Below, piece after piece: positions 30,035 to 39,727 of a DNA stretch of 60,000 nt. This DNA comes from Erythrobacter sp. ANT-B3C2 (GTDB lineage: Bacteria; Pseudomonadota; Alphaproteobacteria; Sphingomonadales; Sphingomonadaceae). Below the pieces are notes generated by a model. The model was not told the origin of the DNA. It did not search any database and was given only the letters and a program-made list of their open reading frames with translations. The DNA lies in the NCBI GenBank assembly GCA_001683845.1, contig LXQI01000008.1, positions 239,413-299,412 of the forward strand, in the 5' to 3' direction. The position numbers and the translations under genes were made by a program. Numbering within the stretch: position 1 is the stretch's first letter; each line of letters starts with the position of its first letter.

Positions 30035-31207
30035 ATGGCGAATCCGCAATCTCAGGAGGCTCCGGCCGAGGAGGGTCCAGCCGAGGAGGCTCTGGCCGAA
30101 GGCGCAGAAGCGCCGCGCAAGATCATCCATGTCGACATGGACGCCTTCTTCGCCAGCGTGGAACAGCGCGATTTCCCGGAACTGCGCGGGCAGCCGGTGG
30201 CGGTGGGCGGCGCCGGTGGGCGCGGCGTGGTCGCCGCCGCCAGCTACGAGGCGCGGGTGTTCGGCGTGCGGTCGGCCATGCCCTCGGTCACCGCCAAGCG
30301 CCTGTGCCCGGGCCTTGTGTTTCGCCACACCCGCTTCGACATCTACCGCGAGGTCTCGATGCAGATCCGCGAGATCTTCCGTCGTTTCACCGATCTTGTC
30401 GAGCCGCTGAGCCTGGACGAGGCCTACCTCGACGTCACCGCGGATGCGGCCGGTCTGGGCTCAGCCACCGCCATCGCGCGCGAGATCCGCCGGTTGATCG
30501 CCGCGGAGACCCGGCTGACCGCCAGCGCCGGGGTCTCCTTCAACAAGTTCCTCGCCAAGCTCGCCAGCGACCAGAATAAGCCAGACGGGCTGTGTGTCAT
30601 CCGCCCCGGCAAAGGCGAGGCCTTCGTTCAGAGCCTGCCGGTGCGCCGGTTCCACGGCATCGGGCCGCGCGGGGCGCAGAAGATGGCGCAGCTCGGAATT
30701 GAAACCGGCGCGGACCTCGCGGCCAAGGACCCCGAGTGGCTGCGCGCCCATTTCGGCAGCTTCGGCGAGACCCTGTGGCGCGCCGCGCGCGGCATCGATC
30801 ATCGCCCGGTGCGCACCCACCGCACGGCCAAATCCATCGGCGGCGAACGCACCTTCTTCGGGGATCTGTCCGCGCCCGAGGAGCTGCGCGAGGCGCTGGA
30901 GCGGATCATCGGCATCGTCTGGCAGCGGATCGCCGACAAGCAGGCGCGCGGCCGCACGCTGACGCTGAAGCTCAAATTCGCCGATTTCACGCTGATCACC
31001 CGCGCCCGCACCCTGCCCCGCGCGATCGACGGAGAGGCCGAGTTCACCGCGCTCGCCCGCGCGCTGCTGGATGAGCAATTGCCGCTGCCGATGCCCATCC
31101 GCCTGCTGGGCCTCACGCTGGGCGCGCTGGAGCGGGAAGAGCAGGCGGAGCCGCCAGCGCCGGGCGTGGCGGCGAGCAACCCCTCCGGCCAGCTCGCCCT
31201 GTTCTGA
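30035..31207 (+). CDS. dinB: DNA polymerase IV (DinB), Y-family
   Basis: A 390-residue translesion polymerase. The catalytic core starts with IHVDMDAFFASVEQRDFPEL, with the second acidic site in EPLSLDEAYLDVT and the conserved SAGVSFNKFLAKLASDQNKP. Residues 1-26 are an Ala/Glu/Pro repeat (AEE units) that precedes the fold and is encoded by a GAGGAG-rich direct repeat. The C-terminus ends in SGQLALF, a QLxLF-type beta-clamp binding peptide. The start at 30035 lies 82 bases from the divergent MFS start. Confidence 0.95.
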   Translation: MANPQSQEAPAEEGPAEEALAEGAEAPRKIIHVDMDAFFASVEQRDFPELRGQPVAVGGAGGRGVVAAASYEARVFGVRSAMPSVTAKRLCPGLVFRHTRFDIYREVSMQIREIFRRFTDLVEPLSLDEAYLDVTADAAGLGSATAIAREIRRLIAAETRLTASAGVSFNKFLAKLASDQNKPDGLCVIRPGKGEAFVQSLPVRRFHGIGPRGAQKMAQLGIETGADLAAKDPEWLRAHFGSFGETLWRAARGIDHRPVRTHRTAKSIGGERTFFGDLSAPEELREALERIIGIVWQRIADKQARGRTLTLKLKFADFTLITRARTLPRAIDGEAEFTALARALLDEQLPLPMPIRLLGLTLGALEREEQAEPPAPGVAASNPSGQLALF

Positions 31208-31246
31208 TCCGCCGCCCCGCACGAAAGAAGCATGGCACGCCGCTTC

Positions 31247-31717
31247 TCAGGCGGGCGGCGCATCCAGTAATCGGAGCCTCTCGCGGGCCTGCTCGCCCAG
31301 ATTGGAGGGTAACGCGCCGAGGCTGAACAGCTGTGCTTCGAGCACCTCGCGCCGATCGGGCCGAGGCTCTCCCGCGAGGCGGCCGGTGAACAGATGCACC
31401 CGGTTGGTGGCGCCGAACAGCGCTTCGTCGCGCACGCGCAGCAAGGTCAGGTCCGTCAACGGACAGCCCAGTTCCTCGCCGAATTCCCGTTCGGCGGCGA
31501 GTGCCGGGTCCTCGCCCGCCTTGATGCCGCCGCCCGGCAGCTTCCAGTCGCGCTGGCCGTAGGACTGGCGGATCAGCAGCACCCGCCCCTCACCGTCCTG
31601 CGCGATCACGCTAACGCTGTGCACGAGCGGGCGCCGCCAGCGCCACCACAGCACCCGCAGGAGGTGAGCGGGGCGCAGCAGCACCCGGTGCAGCGCGGGC
31701 GGCAGCAGCCGCTTCAC
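31247..31717 (-). CDS. Nudix hydrolase
   Basis: A 156-residue Nudix protein. The Nudix box is intact from PGGGIKAGEDPALAAEREFG into the following EELG, with Glu ligands for magnesium. A basic, Trp-rich N-terminus (HLLRVLWWRWRRPLVH) precedes it. It uses a GTG start at 31717. Substrate is not predictable; relatives hydrolyse nucleoside diphosphate derivatives or act in RNA 5'-end processing. It follows pgl by seven bases, so the two form a short operon. Confidence 0.9.
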   Translation of the reverse strand: MKRLLPPALHRVLLRPAHLLRVLWWRWRRPLVHSVSVIAQDGEGRVLLIRQSYGQRDWKLPGGGIKAGEDPALAAEREFGEELGCPLTDLTLLRVRDEALFGATNRVHLFTGRLAGEPRPDRREVLEAQLFSLGALPSNLGEQARERLRLLDAPPA

Positions 31718-31724
31718 CGCACCG

Positions 31725-32345
31725 TCAGGCGAAGCACGTCACCTTCTGCGTCGCCGTGCGCAGCAGCCGGGCAACCGGCAGGTCGCTTTCCCCCGCCATC
31801 GCCGCCTCGAACACGCGCCGCTTCTCCGCCCCGTGGATCACAAAGGCCAGTGCCTCGCTCTCCAGCAGCGCGGGGATGGTGAGGGTGATCCGGTCGAACG
31901 GCGCCTCGGGCGGCAGCGGGTCGGGGGTCAGCCGGCGGATCGCCTGCGGATCGCGCGGATCGGGGTCGGTGTTGGGGAACAGCGAGGCGATATGGCCGTC
32001 GGCTCCCATGCCGAGCAAGGTCAGCGCAAAATGCGGCACCGCCTCCATCCGATCCAGCGCCACCACCTGAGCGCCGGTGGCGCCGAGCAGCGACCGCAAC
32101 TGCCCCCCGTTGCTCGCCGGATGGTCGGCCGGGACCACGCGGTCGTCGCCCGGCCACAGGGTGATCCGCTGCCAGTCGAGCGGCGCCTCCGCCAGCAGCT
32201 TCAGGATCGGCCCCGGAGTCGATCCGCCGGGCAGGCACACCGCCACCGGGCCGTCGCGTTGCATAAGCGCCGCCTCCAGCCGTTGCTGCAGCCAAGCGGC
32301 GATCGCCTCGTCGCTCGCATCGGTGATGAACTCGATATCGGCCAT
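31725..32345 (-). CDS. pgl: 6-phosphogluconolactonase
   Basis: A 206-residue Pgl (DevB type). Conserved segments are VCLPGGSTPGPILKLLA, the WPGDDRVVPADHPASN motif, and LLGMGADGHIASLFPNTDP near the active site with its His. It hydrolyses 6-phosphogluconolactone in the pentose phosphate and Entner-Doudoroff pathways. zwf, edd and glk are not adjacent. The start at 32345 removes an unsupported upstream extension of 22 codons. Confidence 0.93.
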   Translation of the reverse strand: MADIEFITDASDEAIAAWLQQRLEAALMQRDGPVAVCLPGGSTPGPILKLLAEAPLDWQRITLWPGDDRVVPADHPASNGGQLRSLLGATGAQVVALDRMEAVPHFALTLLGMGADGHIASLFPNTDPDPRDPQAIRRLTPDPLPPEAPFDRITLTIPALLESEALAFVIHGAEKRRVFEAAMAGESDLPVARLLRTATQKVTCFA

Positions 32346-32356
32346 ACAGGCGTCGC

Positions 32357-32818
32357 CTATTTGAGCGTCTGCGCCAGGAACCAGACCCGCTCCTCCGCCT
32401 GGTCGATCCATTCATCGACAAGGCCGCTGGTGGCGAAATCCTCCGCTTCCTCGGACGCTTCCTTCACCTCGCGCAACCGCGTGAGCAGCGTACCATTATC
32501 GGCGTGCAGTTCCTTCACCATCGCATCGGCATCGAGCGACACATCGTCCTGGTCGCCGATCCGGGTGGCCTTGCCCACCGAGCCGACCGAGGTCAGCGTC
32601 GCGGCATCATTCTTGCGCACCCGCTCGCCGATAATATCTGCCAGGCCGATCAGCTGCTTGGCCTGCTCGTCGAACAGCAGGTGCAGATCGCGAAAGCGCG
32701 GGCCGGCGACGTGCCAATGAAAGTTCTTGGTCTTGATATAGAGCGCCAGATGATCCGCCAGTGCGCCGTTCAGCGCCTCCACCAGCGCGCTCTTCGAATT
32801 GTCGCCCGACTTTGCCAT
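32357..32818 (-). CDS. dps: Dps-family DNA-binding ferritin
   Basis: A 153-residue Dps protein. The ferroxidase residues sit in KTKNFHWHVAGPRFRDLHLL and LFDEQAKQLIGLADIIGERV. It stores iron and detoxifies peroxide while protecting DNA. The start at 32818 (MAKSGDNSKS) has the short Lys-containing N-terminus expected; the longer frame to 33112 overlaps etfQO. Upstream, 120 bases separate it from the stop of etfQO, room for its own promoter; OxyR or Fur control is usual but no operator was identified. Confidence 0.94.
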   Translation of the reverse strand: MAKSGDNSKSALVEALNGALADHLALYIKTKNFHWHVAGPRFRDLHLLFDEQAKQLIGLADIIGERVRKNDAATLTSVGSVGKATRIGDQDDVSLDADAMVKELHADNGTLLTRLREVKEASEEAEDFATSGLVDEWIDQAEERVWFLAQTLK

Positions 32819-32940
32819 GTTGCGCCTTTGCTGAATTTCCAACCCTGTTGCTCTGTACAACGGCAGGTTTGCACAAGTGTTTCGACTGCTTTGCCGCTCG
32901 ATGCAATCGCCTGGAGCGATGATGCAAAGCGGCTTTTGTC

Positions 32941-34587
32941 TCACATGTTGGGATAGTTTGGCCCGCCACCGCCTTCGGGCGTGACCCACTCGATGTTCTG
33001 GTTGGGGTCCTTGATGTCGCAGGTCTTGCAGTGGACGCAGTTTTGCGCGTTGATCACGAAACGCGGCTCTGCGCCCGGCTCCACCAGCCACTCGTAAACC
33101 CCGGCCGGGCAATAGCGGGTGGAAGGGCCGCCGAACTCCGCCAGCTCGCTTTGGCGCTGCAGTGCCAGCTCTTTTACCTTGAGATGGTTCGGCTGGTCTT
33201 CCTCGTGGTTGGTGTAGCTGAAGGCCACCGAGGTCAGCCGATCGAAGGTGAGCTTGCCGTCGGGCTTGGGATAGGCGATCGGCTGGTGGCTGGCGGCGGG
33301 CTGCAATTGCTCATGATCGCGCTGGTGGCGCAGGGTTGCGGGCAGGCCGATCCGCAGCGTGCGCATCCACATGTCCGCACCCGCGATAACGGTGCCGATG
33401 TTGCCACCGAACTTCGCCACGGCAGGCTGCGCATTGCGCACCGTCTTGAGCTCGTCGGCGATCCAGCTGGCGCGCACCGCCCTGTCGTAACCGGCCAATT
33501 CATCATGCGCGCGCCCGGCGGCAAGCGCGGCGGTGGCGCTTTCGGCGGCGAGCATTCCGCTCTTCATCGCGGTGTGGCTGCCCTTGATGCGCGGCACGTT
33601 GACGAAACCCGCCGAGCAGCCGATCAGCAGGCCGCCGGGGAAGGCCAGCTTGGGCACGCTCTGCCAGCCGCCCTCGTTGATCACCCGAGCGCCATAGGCG
33701 ACCCTTTTGCCCCCCTCGATGATCGGGCGGATCGCCGGATGGGTCTTCCAGCGCTGGAACTCCTCGAACGGGTTCACATAGGGGTTGGAATAATCAAGCG
33801 CGGTGACGAAGCCGAGCGCGACCTGATTGTCCGCCTGATGATACAGGAAGCCGCCGCCCCAGCTCTTGCTTTCGGACAGCGGCCAGCCCTGTGTGTGGAT
33901 CACCCGCCCGGGCACGTGGCGCGCCGGATCGATGTCCCAGATCTCCTTGCAACCAAGGCCGTAGGTCTGCGGCTGGCAATCGGCTTCCAGGGCGAAGTGC
34001 GCCTTCATCCGCTTGGTGAGGTGCCCGCGTGCGCCCTCGGCGAAGAGCGTGTACTTGGCGCGGATCTCCATGCCCGGCTGGTGATCGGGCTTGGTCGAGC
34101 CGTCGGCGGCGACTCCCATCGGCTGCGTCACCACGCCCTCCACGGCTCCGCTTTCGCCGATTAGCACATCGGCGGCGGGGAAGCCGGGGAACACCATCAC
34201 GCCCAGCGTCTCTGCCTGCTCGGCCAGCCAGCGCGCGAGATTGGCGAGCGAGCCGGTGTAGCACCCCTTGTTGGACATGAGCGGCGGCATCAGCGCGTGC
34301 GGGAGCGCGGTCTTGCGGGTGCGACCGAGCAGCCAGTGAAAGTTGTCGGTCACCGGCACGGCGGCCATCAAGCAGCCGGTTTCGCGCCAATCGGGCAGCA
34401 GCTCGTCCAGCGCGCGTGGATCGACCACCGCGCCCGAGAGCACATGCGCGCCGACTTCCGAGCCCTTCTCGAGCACGATCACCTCGAGATCGGGCCCAAG
34501 CTGCTTCAGCCGGATTGCCGCGGAGAGTCCCGCCACGCCGCCGCCGACGATCAATACATCGGCCTCCATGCTCTCGCCTTCGCTCAT
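32941..34587 (-). CDS. Electron transfer flavoprotein-ubiquinone oxidoreductase
   Basis: A 548-residue membrane-associated flavoprotein that passes electrons from ETF to ubiquinone. The FAD motif is ADVLIVGGGVAGLSAAIRLK near the start. The 4Fe-4S cluster domain at the end has a Cys near CPAGVYEW and NCVHCKTCDIKDPNQNIEW. The start at 34587 (MSEGES) was chosen for the GGAACAGG upstream; ATGs at 34602 and 34569 are alternatives. It lies 34 bases after pccA, and with etfAB it completes the electron path from acyl-CoA dehydrogenases. Confidence 0.96.
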   Translation of the reverse strand: MSEGESMEADVLIVGGGVAGLSAAIRLKQLGPDLEVIVLEKGSEVGAHVLSGAVVDPRALDELLPDWRETGCLMAAVPVTDNFHWLLGRTRKTALPHALMPPLMSNKGCYTGSLANLARWLAEQAETLGVMVFPGFPAADVLIGESGAVEGVVTQPMGVAADGSTKPDHQPGMEIRAKYTLFAEGARGHLTKRMKAHFALEADCQPQTYGLGCKEIWDIDPARHVPGRVIHTQGWPLSESKSWGGGFLYHQADNQVALGFVTALDYSNPYVNPFEEFQRWKTHPAIRPIIEGGKRVAYGARVINEGGWQSVPKLAFPGGLLIGCSAGFVNVPRIKGSHTAMKSGMLAAESATAALAAGRAHDELAGYDRAVRASWIADELKTVRNAQPAVAKFGGNIGTVIAGADMWMRTLRIGLPATLRHQRDHEQLQPAASHQPIAYPKPDGKLTFDRLTSVAFSYTNHEEDQPNHLKVKELALQRQSELAEFGGPSTRYCPAGVYEWLVEPGAEPRFVINAQNCVHCKTCDIKDPNQNIEWVTPEGGGGPNYPNM

Positions 34588-34621
34588 GTTCGCCTGTTCC
34601 ATCCGTTCACATGCACGGCCT

Positions 34622-36646
34622 TCATTCCAGTTCGAGGATCACCGCGTCCAGCATCAGCGTCTCGCCCTCGGTCGCGTTGATCCGCGTCACAATACCGGAA
34701 CGCTGGGCGCGCAGGATGTTCTCCATCTTCATCGCCTCCACCGTGGCGAGCGGCTGGCCCGCCTCCACCGCATCGCCTGCGCGCACGTGCAGCGCAATCA
34801 GCAGCCCGGGCATGGGGCAGAGTAGCAGGCGCGAGGTATCGGGCGGCACCTTTTCCAGCATGTGCGCGGCGTGCGGCGCAAGGCGCGCGGGCAGCACCAG
34901 CGCGCGAAAGCTGCGACCGCGGGTGGTGATGCGCCAGTGCGGCCGCTCGCGCGCGACCAGCAGGTCGAGATCCACACCCTCGGGCCCATTGGCGGTGGCG
35001 TTACTAATGCCGGGCTGCCAGTCGCAATGACCCTGCACCCGCTGGCCGTCGACAAGCGCGTGCCCTTCACCCAGTGTCACCTGGTAATCCTGCCCGTCCA
35101 GCTGTACGACCCACTCGCACGTCACCGGCACCGCGCCATCGAGCTGGCCCGAGATCCGCCGCCCACGCGCCGCCCAGCCCCATTCGATCGCGGCAGCGAT
35201 TACAGCAATTTGAATGCGCAGCGTCTCGTCGGCCGCGGCCCCGGCGAAGCCTTCGGGAAACTCTTCGGCGATAAAGCCGGTGGTCAGCTCGCCCGCCCGG
35301 AAGCGCGGGTGCTGCATCAGCGCAGAGAGGAAATCGACATTATGGCCCAGCCCCTCAATGTGGAAGCGATCGAGCGCCGCCACCTGTCGGTCGGCCGCTT
35401 CGTCGCGGGTGGAGCCCCAGGTGATCAGCTTGGCGATCATCGGATCGTAGAACAGCGAGACCTCGCCGCCCTCGAACACGCCATCGTCCACGCGGATGCC
35501 GCCGGTGCCGCGGCGGCCGTTTGCGGTGCCATCGTCGGTCCACGGAGCGGCCGGCGGTTGATAGCGCACCAGCCGGCCAGTGGAGGGCAGGAAGCCGCGA
35601 TAGGGGTTCTCGGCATAGACGCGCGTCTCGATCGACCAGCCGTCGATGCCGATATCCTCCTGGCCGAAGGCGAGCTTTTCGCCCGCGGCGACGCGGATCA
35701 TCTGCTCGACGAGGTCGATCCCGGTGATCGCCTCGGTGACGGGGTGCTCTACCTGCAGGCGGGTGTTCATTTCGAGGAAGTAGAAGCTCTCTCCCGTCGG
35801 GTCCGCACCGCTGACGATCAGCTCCACCGTGCCTGCCGAATGGTAGCCCACCGCCCGCGCCAGCGCGACGCATTGCTCGCCCATTGCCCGGCGCATCTGC
35901 GGGGTGACGAAGGGCGAGGGCGCCTCCTCCACCACCTTCTGGTGGCGGCGCTGGATCGAGCATTCGCGCTCGTTGAGGTAGAGGATGGTGCCGTGACGGT
36001 CGCCCAGCAGCTGAATCTCGATGTGACGCGGGTCCAGAATGAACTTTTCGATGAACACCCGGTCGTCGCCGAAGCTGGCGAGGCCCTCGCGCTTTACGCT
36101 CTCGAAACCCTCGCGCACGTCTTGCTCGCCGTGGGCGAGCCGCATGCCCTTGCCGCCGCCACCGGCACTGGCCTTCATCATCACCGGGTAGCCGATCTCG
36201 CCCGCGATCCGCACCGCATGATCGGTGCTGTCGATCTCGCCGACGAAGCCGGGCACCACGCTGACCTCGGCGGCGAGGGCGAGCTTCTTGCTCTCGATCT
36301 TGTCGCCCATTGCGGCAATCGCGCTCGCCGGAGGGCCAATGAAGGCGATCCCCTCCGCCTCCAGCGCCTCCACGAAGGCGGCGCGCTCGGAGAGGAAGCC
36401 GTAGCCGGGATGCACCGCCTCCGCACCCGTCTGACGGCAAGCTGCGATGATCTTCTCCGGCAGGAGGTAGCTCTCGGAAGCCGGCGCCGGGCCGATCGGC
36501 ACCGCCTCGTCGGCCATGGCCACGAAGGGCGCGCGGGCATCGGCATCGGAATACACCGCCACCGTGGCGATGCCTATGCGCCGCGCGGTGCGGATGATCC
36601 GGCAGGCGATCTCGCCCCGGTTGGCGATGAGGATCTTGGAGAACAT
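34622..36646 (-). CDS. pccA: Propionyl/acetyl-CoA carboxylase, biotin-carrying alpha subunit
   Basis: A 674-residue alpha subunit. The biotin carboxylase domain starts at residue 1 (FSKILIANRGEIACRIIRTA), with the ATP-grasp loop ASAGGGGKGMRLA and EKFILDPRHIEIQLLGD. A middle domain follows, then the biotinyl domain at the end with VEAMKMENILRA, where Lys is biotinylated. It carboxylates propionyl-CoA with PccB, giving D-methylmalonyl-CoA. The start at 36646 is supported by the family N-terminus; the frame opens upstream to 36778. It is two bases from the DUF1311 gene. Confidence 0.96.
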   Translation of the reverse strand: MFSKILIANRGEIACRIIRTARRIGIATVAVYSDADARAPFVAMADEAVPIGPAPASESYLLPEKIIAACRQTGAEAVHPGYGFLSERAAFVEALEAEGIAFIGPPASAIAAMGDKIESKKLALAAEVSVVPGFVGEIDSTDHAVRIAGEIGYPVMMKASAGGGGKGMRLAHGEQDVREGFESVKREGLASFGDDRVFIEKFILDPRHIEIQLLGDRHGTILYLNERECSIQRRHQKVVEEAPSPFVTPQMRRAMGEQCVALARAVGYHSAGTVELIVSGADPTGESFYFLEMNTRLQVEHPVTEAITGIDLVEQMIRVAAGEKLAFGQEDIGIDGWSIETRVYAENPYRGFLPSTGRLVRYQPPAAPWTDDGTANGRRGTGGIRVDDGVFEGGEVSLFYDPMIAKLITWGSTRDEAADRQVAALDRFHIEGLGHNVDFLSALMQHPRFRAGELTTGFIAEEFPEGFAGAAADETLRIQIAVIAAAIEWGWAARGRRISGQLDGAVPVTCEWVVQLDGQDYQVTLGEGHALVDGQRVQGHCDWQPGISNATANGPEGVDLDLLVARERPHWRITTRGRSFRALVLPARLAPHAAHMLEKVPPDTSRLLLCPMPGLLIALHVRAGDAVEAGQPLATVEAMKMENILRAQRSGIVTRINATEGETLMLDAVILELE

Positions 36647-36648
36647 GC

Positions 36649-37044
36649 TTACAACCCCGGTTCGGACGCCGCCCGCAGCTGTGCGGTGCGCGTTTGCGTC
36701 ACTTCCGCCAGGCAGCGATGGTGAAGCAGCGGCCCAATCGTGCCGCTGCCCTCGCGTGGGCCGGTCTGCGCCAGGCAATGCGCATCGCGGAACATCAGCC
36801 AGTGGCGCTGCGCGGCGAGCAGGCGCTCAAACGCTGCGGTGTCTGGGCTGTTCGCGATCCCCTCCTTCGACCTCGCGGCTGCCGCGCGCCACGCCTCGTT
36901 GAGCGCACGGTCCGCCTGCTCGTAATCACGATAGGCGCGGATGTTCATTGCCGTCTGCGCGACCGGGGCCGCGCACTCGGCTTCGGGCATGGCGCCTTGC
37001 CCCTGCGTGAGAAACAGCAGGGCGCTGGCGAACAGAAGGCTCAC
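36649..37044 (-). CDS. DUF1311 / LprI-type small secreted protein
   Basis: A 131-residue protein starting with GTG at 37044, overlapping the mutase stop by one base each way (TGA within GTGA). An N-terminal hydrophobic signal ([15 protein letters not shown]) leads to a DUF1311-type region with [15 protein letters not shown] and [16 protein letters not shown], and Cys residues near 24, 89 and 110 that may form disulfides. LprI members inhibit lysozyme in mycobacteria, but most are uncharacterised. It is a secreted protein inside an operon of cytosolic enzymes. Confidence 0.82.
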   Translation of the reverse strand: MSLLFASALLFLTQGQGAMPEAECAAPVAQTAMNIRAYRDYEQADRALNEAWRAAAARSKEGIANSPDTAAFERLLAAQRHWLMFRDAHCLAQTGPREGSGTIGPLLHHRCLAEVTQTRTAQLRAASEPGL

Positions 37045-39272
37045 TCACCCTTCTCCAGCGCTTCGCCGGCGGGCGGCATGTTGTGGCCAAGCAGGCGTAG
37101 CAGGTCGGCCGCGCATTCCACCACATTACTGCCGGGGCCGTAGATGCCCTGCACCCCGGCCTCGCGCAGCCATTCATAATCCTGCGGCGGGATCACCCCG
37201 CCCGCGACGACCTTAATGTCAGCACGCCCGGCGGCGCGCAGGTGCTGAATCAGCTCGGGCACCAGCGTCCGGTGGCCGGCGGCGAGCGTGCTGGCGCCCA
37301 CCGCGTCGACCCCGCGTTCGAGCGCCAGCCGGGCGGCTTCCTCGGGGGTCTGGAACAGCGGGCCGGAGATCACCTCAAAGCCCATATCGGCAAAGGCCGA
37401 GGCGATCACGTTGGCGCCGCGGTCATGCCCGTCCTGGCCCATCTTGGCCACCAGCAGCCTCGGCGTGCGGCCCAGCCGCTGCGCCACTGCGGCAACGCCG
37501 TCCGTCACCTGGGCATAGCGCGCATCGCCCTCATAGGCCGCGGCATAGACGCCGCGCACCGGCTGCGGCAGCGCGTCATGGCGGCCGAACACCGCTTCCA
37601 TCGCGGACGAGATCTCGCCCAGAGTGGCGTCGGCACGCGCTGCCTCTACTGCGAGCGCCAGCAGGTTCTCGCCTTCACCGGGCCCCGCGCGGCAGCTGGC
37701 GGTCAGCGCTGCGAGGGCCACGCGGCAGCGCTCCGCATCGCGCCCCTCCCGGACCTGTTCGAGCCGGGCAATCTGCCCTTCGCGCACCTTGTGGTTGTCG
37801 ATCTCGAGCGTCTCGATCCGCGCCTCCTCGGCCAGGCGGTATTTGTTGACGCCCACGATCACCGCCTCGCCCCGGTCCACGCTCGCCTGCCGGGCGGCGG
37901 CAGCCTCCTCGATCTTCGCCTTGGGGCAGCCAGTGGCGACATAGGCGGTCATTCCCCCGGCCGAATCCACCTCGGCGATCAGCGCTTCGGCTTTCTCGAC
38001 CAGCCGGGCGGTGAGCGCCTCGACGTAATAGGAGCCGCCCAGCGGGTCGATCACATTGGCGATGCCGGTCTCCTCGGCCAGCACCAGCTGCGTGTTGCGG
38101 GCGATGCGGGCGGAGAAGTCGGTCGGGAGCGCGATCGCCTCGTCCAGCGCGTTGGTGTGCAGGCTCTGCGTGCCGCCAAGCACCGCCGCCAGCGCCTCCA
38201 ATGTGGTGCGGATGACGTTGGTGTAGGGGTCCTGCTCCTGCAGCGAGACGCCGCTGGTCTGGCAGTGGGTCCGCAGCATCTTCGACTTTTCAGAGGTTGC
38301 GCCCAAATCGTCCATCACGCGGTACCACAGGGTGCGCGCGGCGCGCAGCTTGGCCACCTCCATGAACAGGTTCATGCCGATGCCGAAGAAGAAGGACAGC
38401 CGCGGGGCGAAGCTGTCCAGTTCCAGCCCGGCTTCCATCGCGTAGCGGGCGTATTCCTTTCCATCGGCGATAGTGAAGGCCAGTTCCTGCACCGCCGTCG
38501 CCCCGGCCTCGTGCATGTGATAGCCGCTGATCGAAATCGAGTTGAAGCGGGGCATGTGCGTGGCCGTGTAGGCGATGATGTCGCCCACGATGCGCATGCT
38601 GGGTGCGGGCGGGTAGATATAGGTGTTGCGGACCATGAACTCCTTGAGGATGTCGTTCTGAATCGTCCCGCTGAGCTGATCCTGCGCCACCCCCTGCCGC
38701 TCGGCGGCCACGATGAAGAACGCCAGCACCGGGATCACCGCGCCGTTCATGGTCATGCTGACGCTCATCGTGTCGAGCGGGATGGAATCGAACAGGATCT
38801 CCATGTCGCGCACGGTGTCGATCGCCACGCCTGCCTTGCCGACATCGCCGACCACGCGCGGATGGTCACTGTCATACCCACGGTGCGTGGCGAGATCGAA
38901 AGCGACGCTCAGCCCCTTCTGCCCGGCGGCGAGGTTGCGGCGGTAAAAAGCGTTTGATTCCTCGGCGGTGGAGAAGCCCGCATATTGGCGGATGGTCCAT
39001 GGGCGCCCCGCGTACATCGAGGCATAGGGCCCGCGGGTGAAGGGCGCCGAACCGGGCAGGCCGGGGCCTTCTGCCGGCAAATCCGCTGCGGTGTAGAGCG
39101 GCTGGATGGCGATGCCTTCGGGCGTGTGCCAGGTGAGGTCGCGCCCCTTCGCCTCCTTGGCAGCGGCGGCTTGCCAATCGGCGAGCGCGGCGTGCGCGGG
39201 CGGTTCGGGAATCTGCCGCGGCCCGGGCGCCGCACCGCTATCTTCGCCGGTGTTGATCTCAATCTCGGCCAT
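37041..39272 (-). CDS. Methylmalonyl-CoA mutase, full-length B12 enzyme
   Basis: A 743-residue mutase converting L-methylmalonyl-CoA to succinyl-CoA. The catalytic barrel carries [20 protein letters not shown] and [20 protein letters not shown]. The C-terminal cobalamin domain has the DxHxxG motif in [20 protein letters not shown], followed by [14 protein letters not shown]. It is a single-chain form (catalytic plus B12 domain). The start at 39272 overlaps the epimerase stop by one base; the longer frame to 39575 is that gene's shadow. Confidence 0.97.
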   Translation of the reverse strand: MAEIEINTGEDSGAAPGPRQIPEPPAHAALADWQAAAAKEAKGRDLTWHTPEGIAIQPLYTAADLPAEGPGLPGSAPFTRGPYASMYAGRPWTIRQYAGFSTAEESNAFYRRNLAAGQKGLSVAFDLATHRGYDSDHPRVVGDVGKAGVAIDTVRDMEILFDSIPLDTMSVSMTMNGAVIPVLAFFIVAAERQGVAQDQLSGTIQNDILKEFMVRNTYIYPPAPSMRIVGDIIAYTATHMPRFNSISISGYHMHEAGATAVQELAFTIADGKEYARYAMEAGLELDSFAPRLSFFFGIGMNLFMEVAKLRAARTLWYRVMDDLGATSEKSKMLRTHCQTSGVSLQEQDPYTNVIRTTLEALAAVLGGTQSLHTNALDEAIALPTDFSARIARNTQLVLAEETGIANVIDPLGGSYYVEALTARLVEKAEALIAEVDSAGGMTAYVATGCPKAKIEEAAAARQASVDRGEAVIVGVNKYRLAEEARIETLEIDNHKVREGQIARLEQVREGRDAERCRVALAALTASCRAGPGEGENLLALAVEAARADATLGEISSAMEAVFGRHDALPQPVRGVYAAAYEGDARYAQVTDGVAAVAQRLGRTPRLLVAKMGQDGHDRGANVIASAFADMGFEVISGPLFQTPEEAARLALERGVDAVGASTLAAGHRTLVPELIQHLRAAGRADIKVVAGGVIPPQDYEWLREAGVQGIYGPGSNVVECAADLLRLLGHNMPPAGEALEKGE

Positions 39273-39709
39273 CAGTGCGCCCCAGTGGGGCTCTCCATGA
39301 TCTCGGTCAGCTGGCCCATCATGTCCTTGGGATGCACGAAGAAGATCGGCGTTCCATGCGCGCCGATCCGTGTGGGGCCGAGGATGTGCTTGCCCTGCCC
39401 CTCGAACCATTCGCGCGCTGCGGCAATGTCGGCCACCTCGAAGCAGAGATGATGCTGACCGCCGAGCGGGTTCTTCGCGAGAAAGCCCTGCAGCGGAGAG
39501 CCCTCCCCCAGCGGCTCGATCAGCTCGATCTGCGTGCCCGCTGTCGTGCCCTCCCCTGGCGTATCGACGAAGCACACCCGCACGCCTTGTTCGGGCAGGT
39601 CGAACGGTTCGCTAATGTGGGTCGCGCCCATGGTGTCGCGGAAATGCACGACGGAACGCTCGATCGAGGGCGTGGCGATGCCGATGTGGTTGAGGCGGCC
39701 GAGCTTCAT
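39272..39709 (-). CDS. mce: Methylmalonyl-CoA epimerase
   Basis: A 145-residue glyoxalase/VOC-fold epimerase linking PccAB product to the mutase. The metal ligands are expected in [18 protein letters not shown] (His), [13 protein letters not shown] (His) and [11 protein letters not shown] (Glu). It overlaps the mutase gene by one base (TGATG), typical of tight coupling. Length and motifs are normal. Confidence 0.96.
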   Translation of the reverse strand: MKLGRLNHIGIATPSIERSVVHFRDTMGATHISEPFDLPEQGVRVCFVDTPGEGTTAGTQIELIEPLGEGSPLQGFLAKNPLGGQHHLCFEVADIAAAREWFEGQGKHILGPTRIGAHGTPIFFVHPKDMMGQLTEIMESPTGAH

Positions 39710-39727
39710 GAAGCGGCCCGCACGGTG

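Noticed and set aside
28390..30579. A 729-codon plus-strand frame over crtB, the MFS gene and dinB
   Set aside because: It spans three real genes in a wrong frame and shows low-complexity Arg/Gln/His text.
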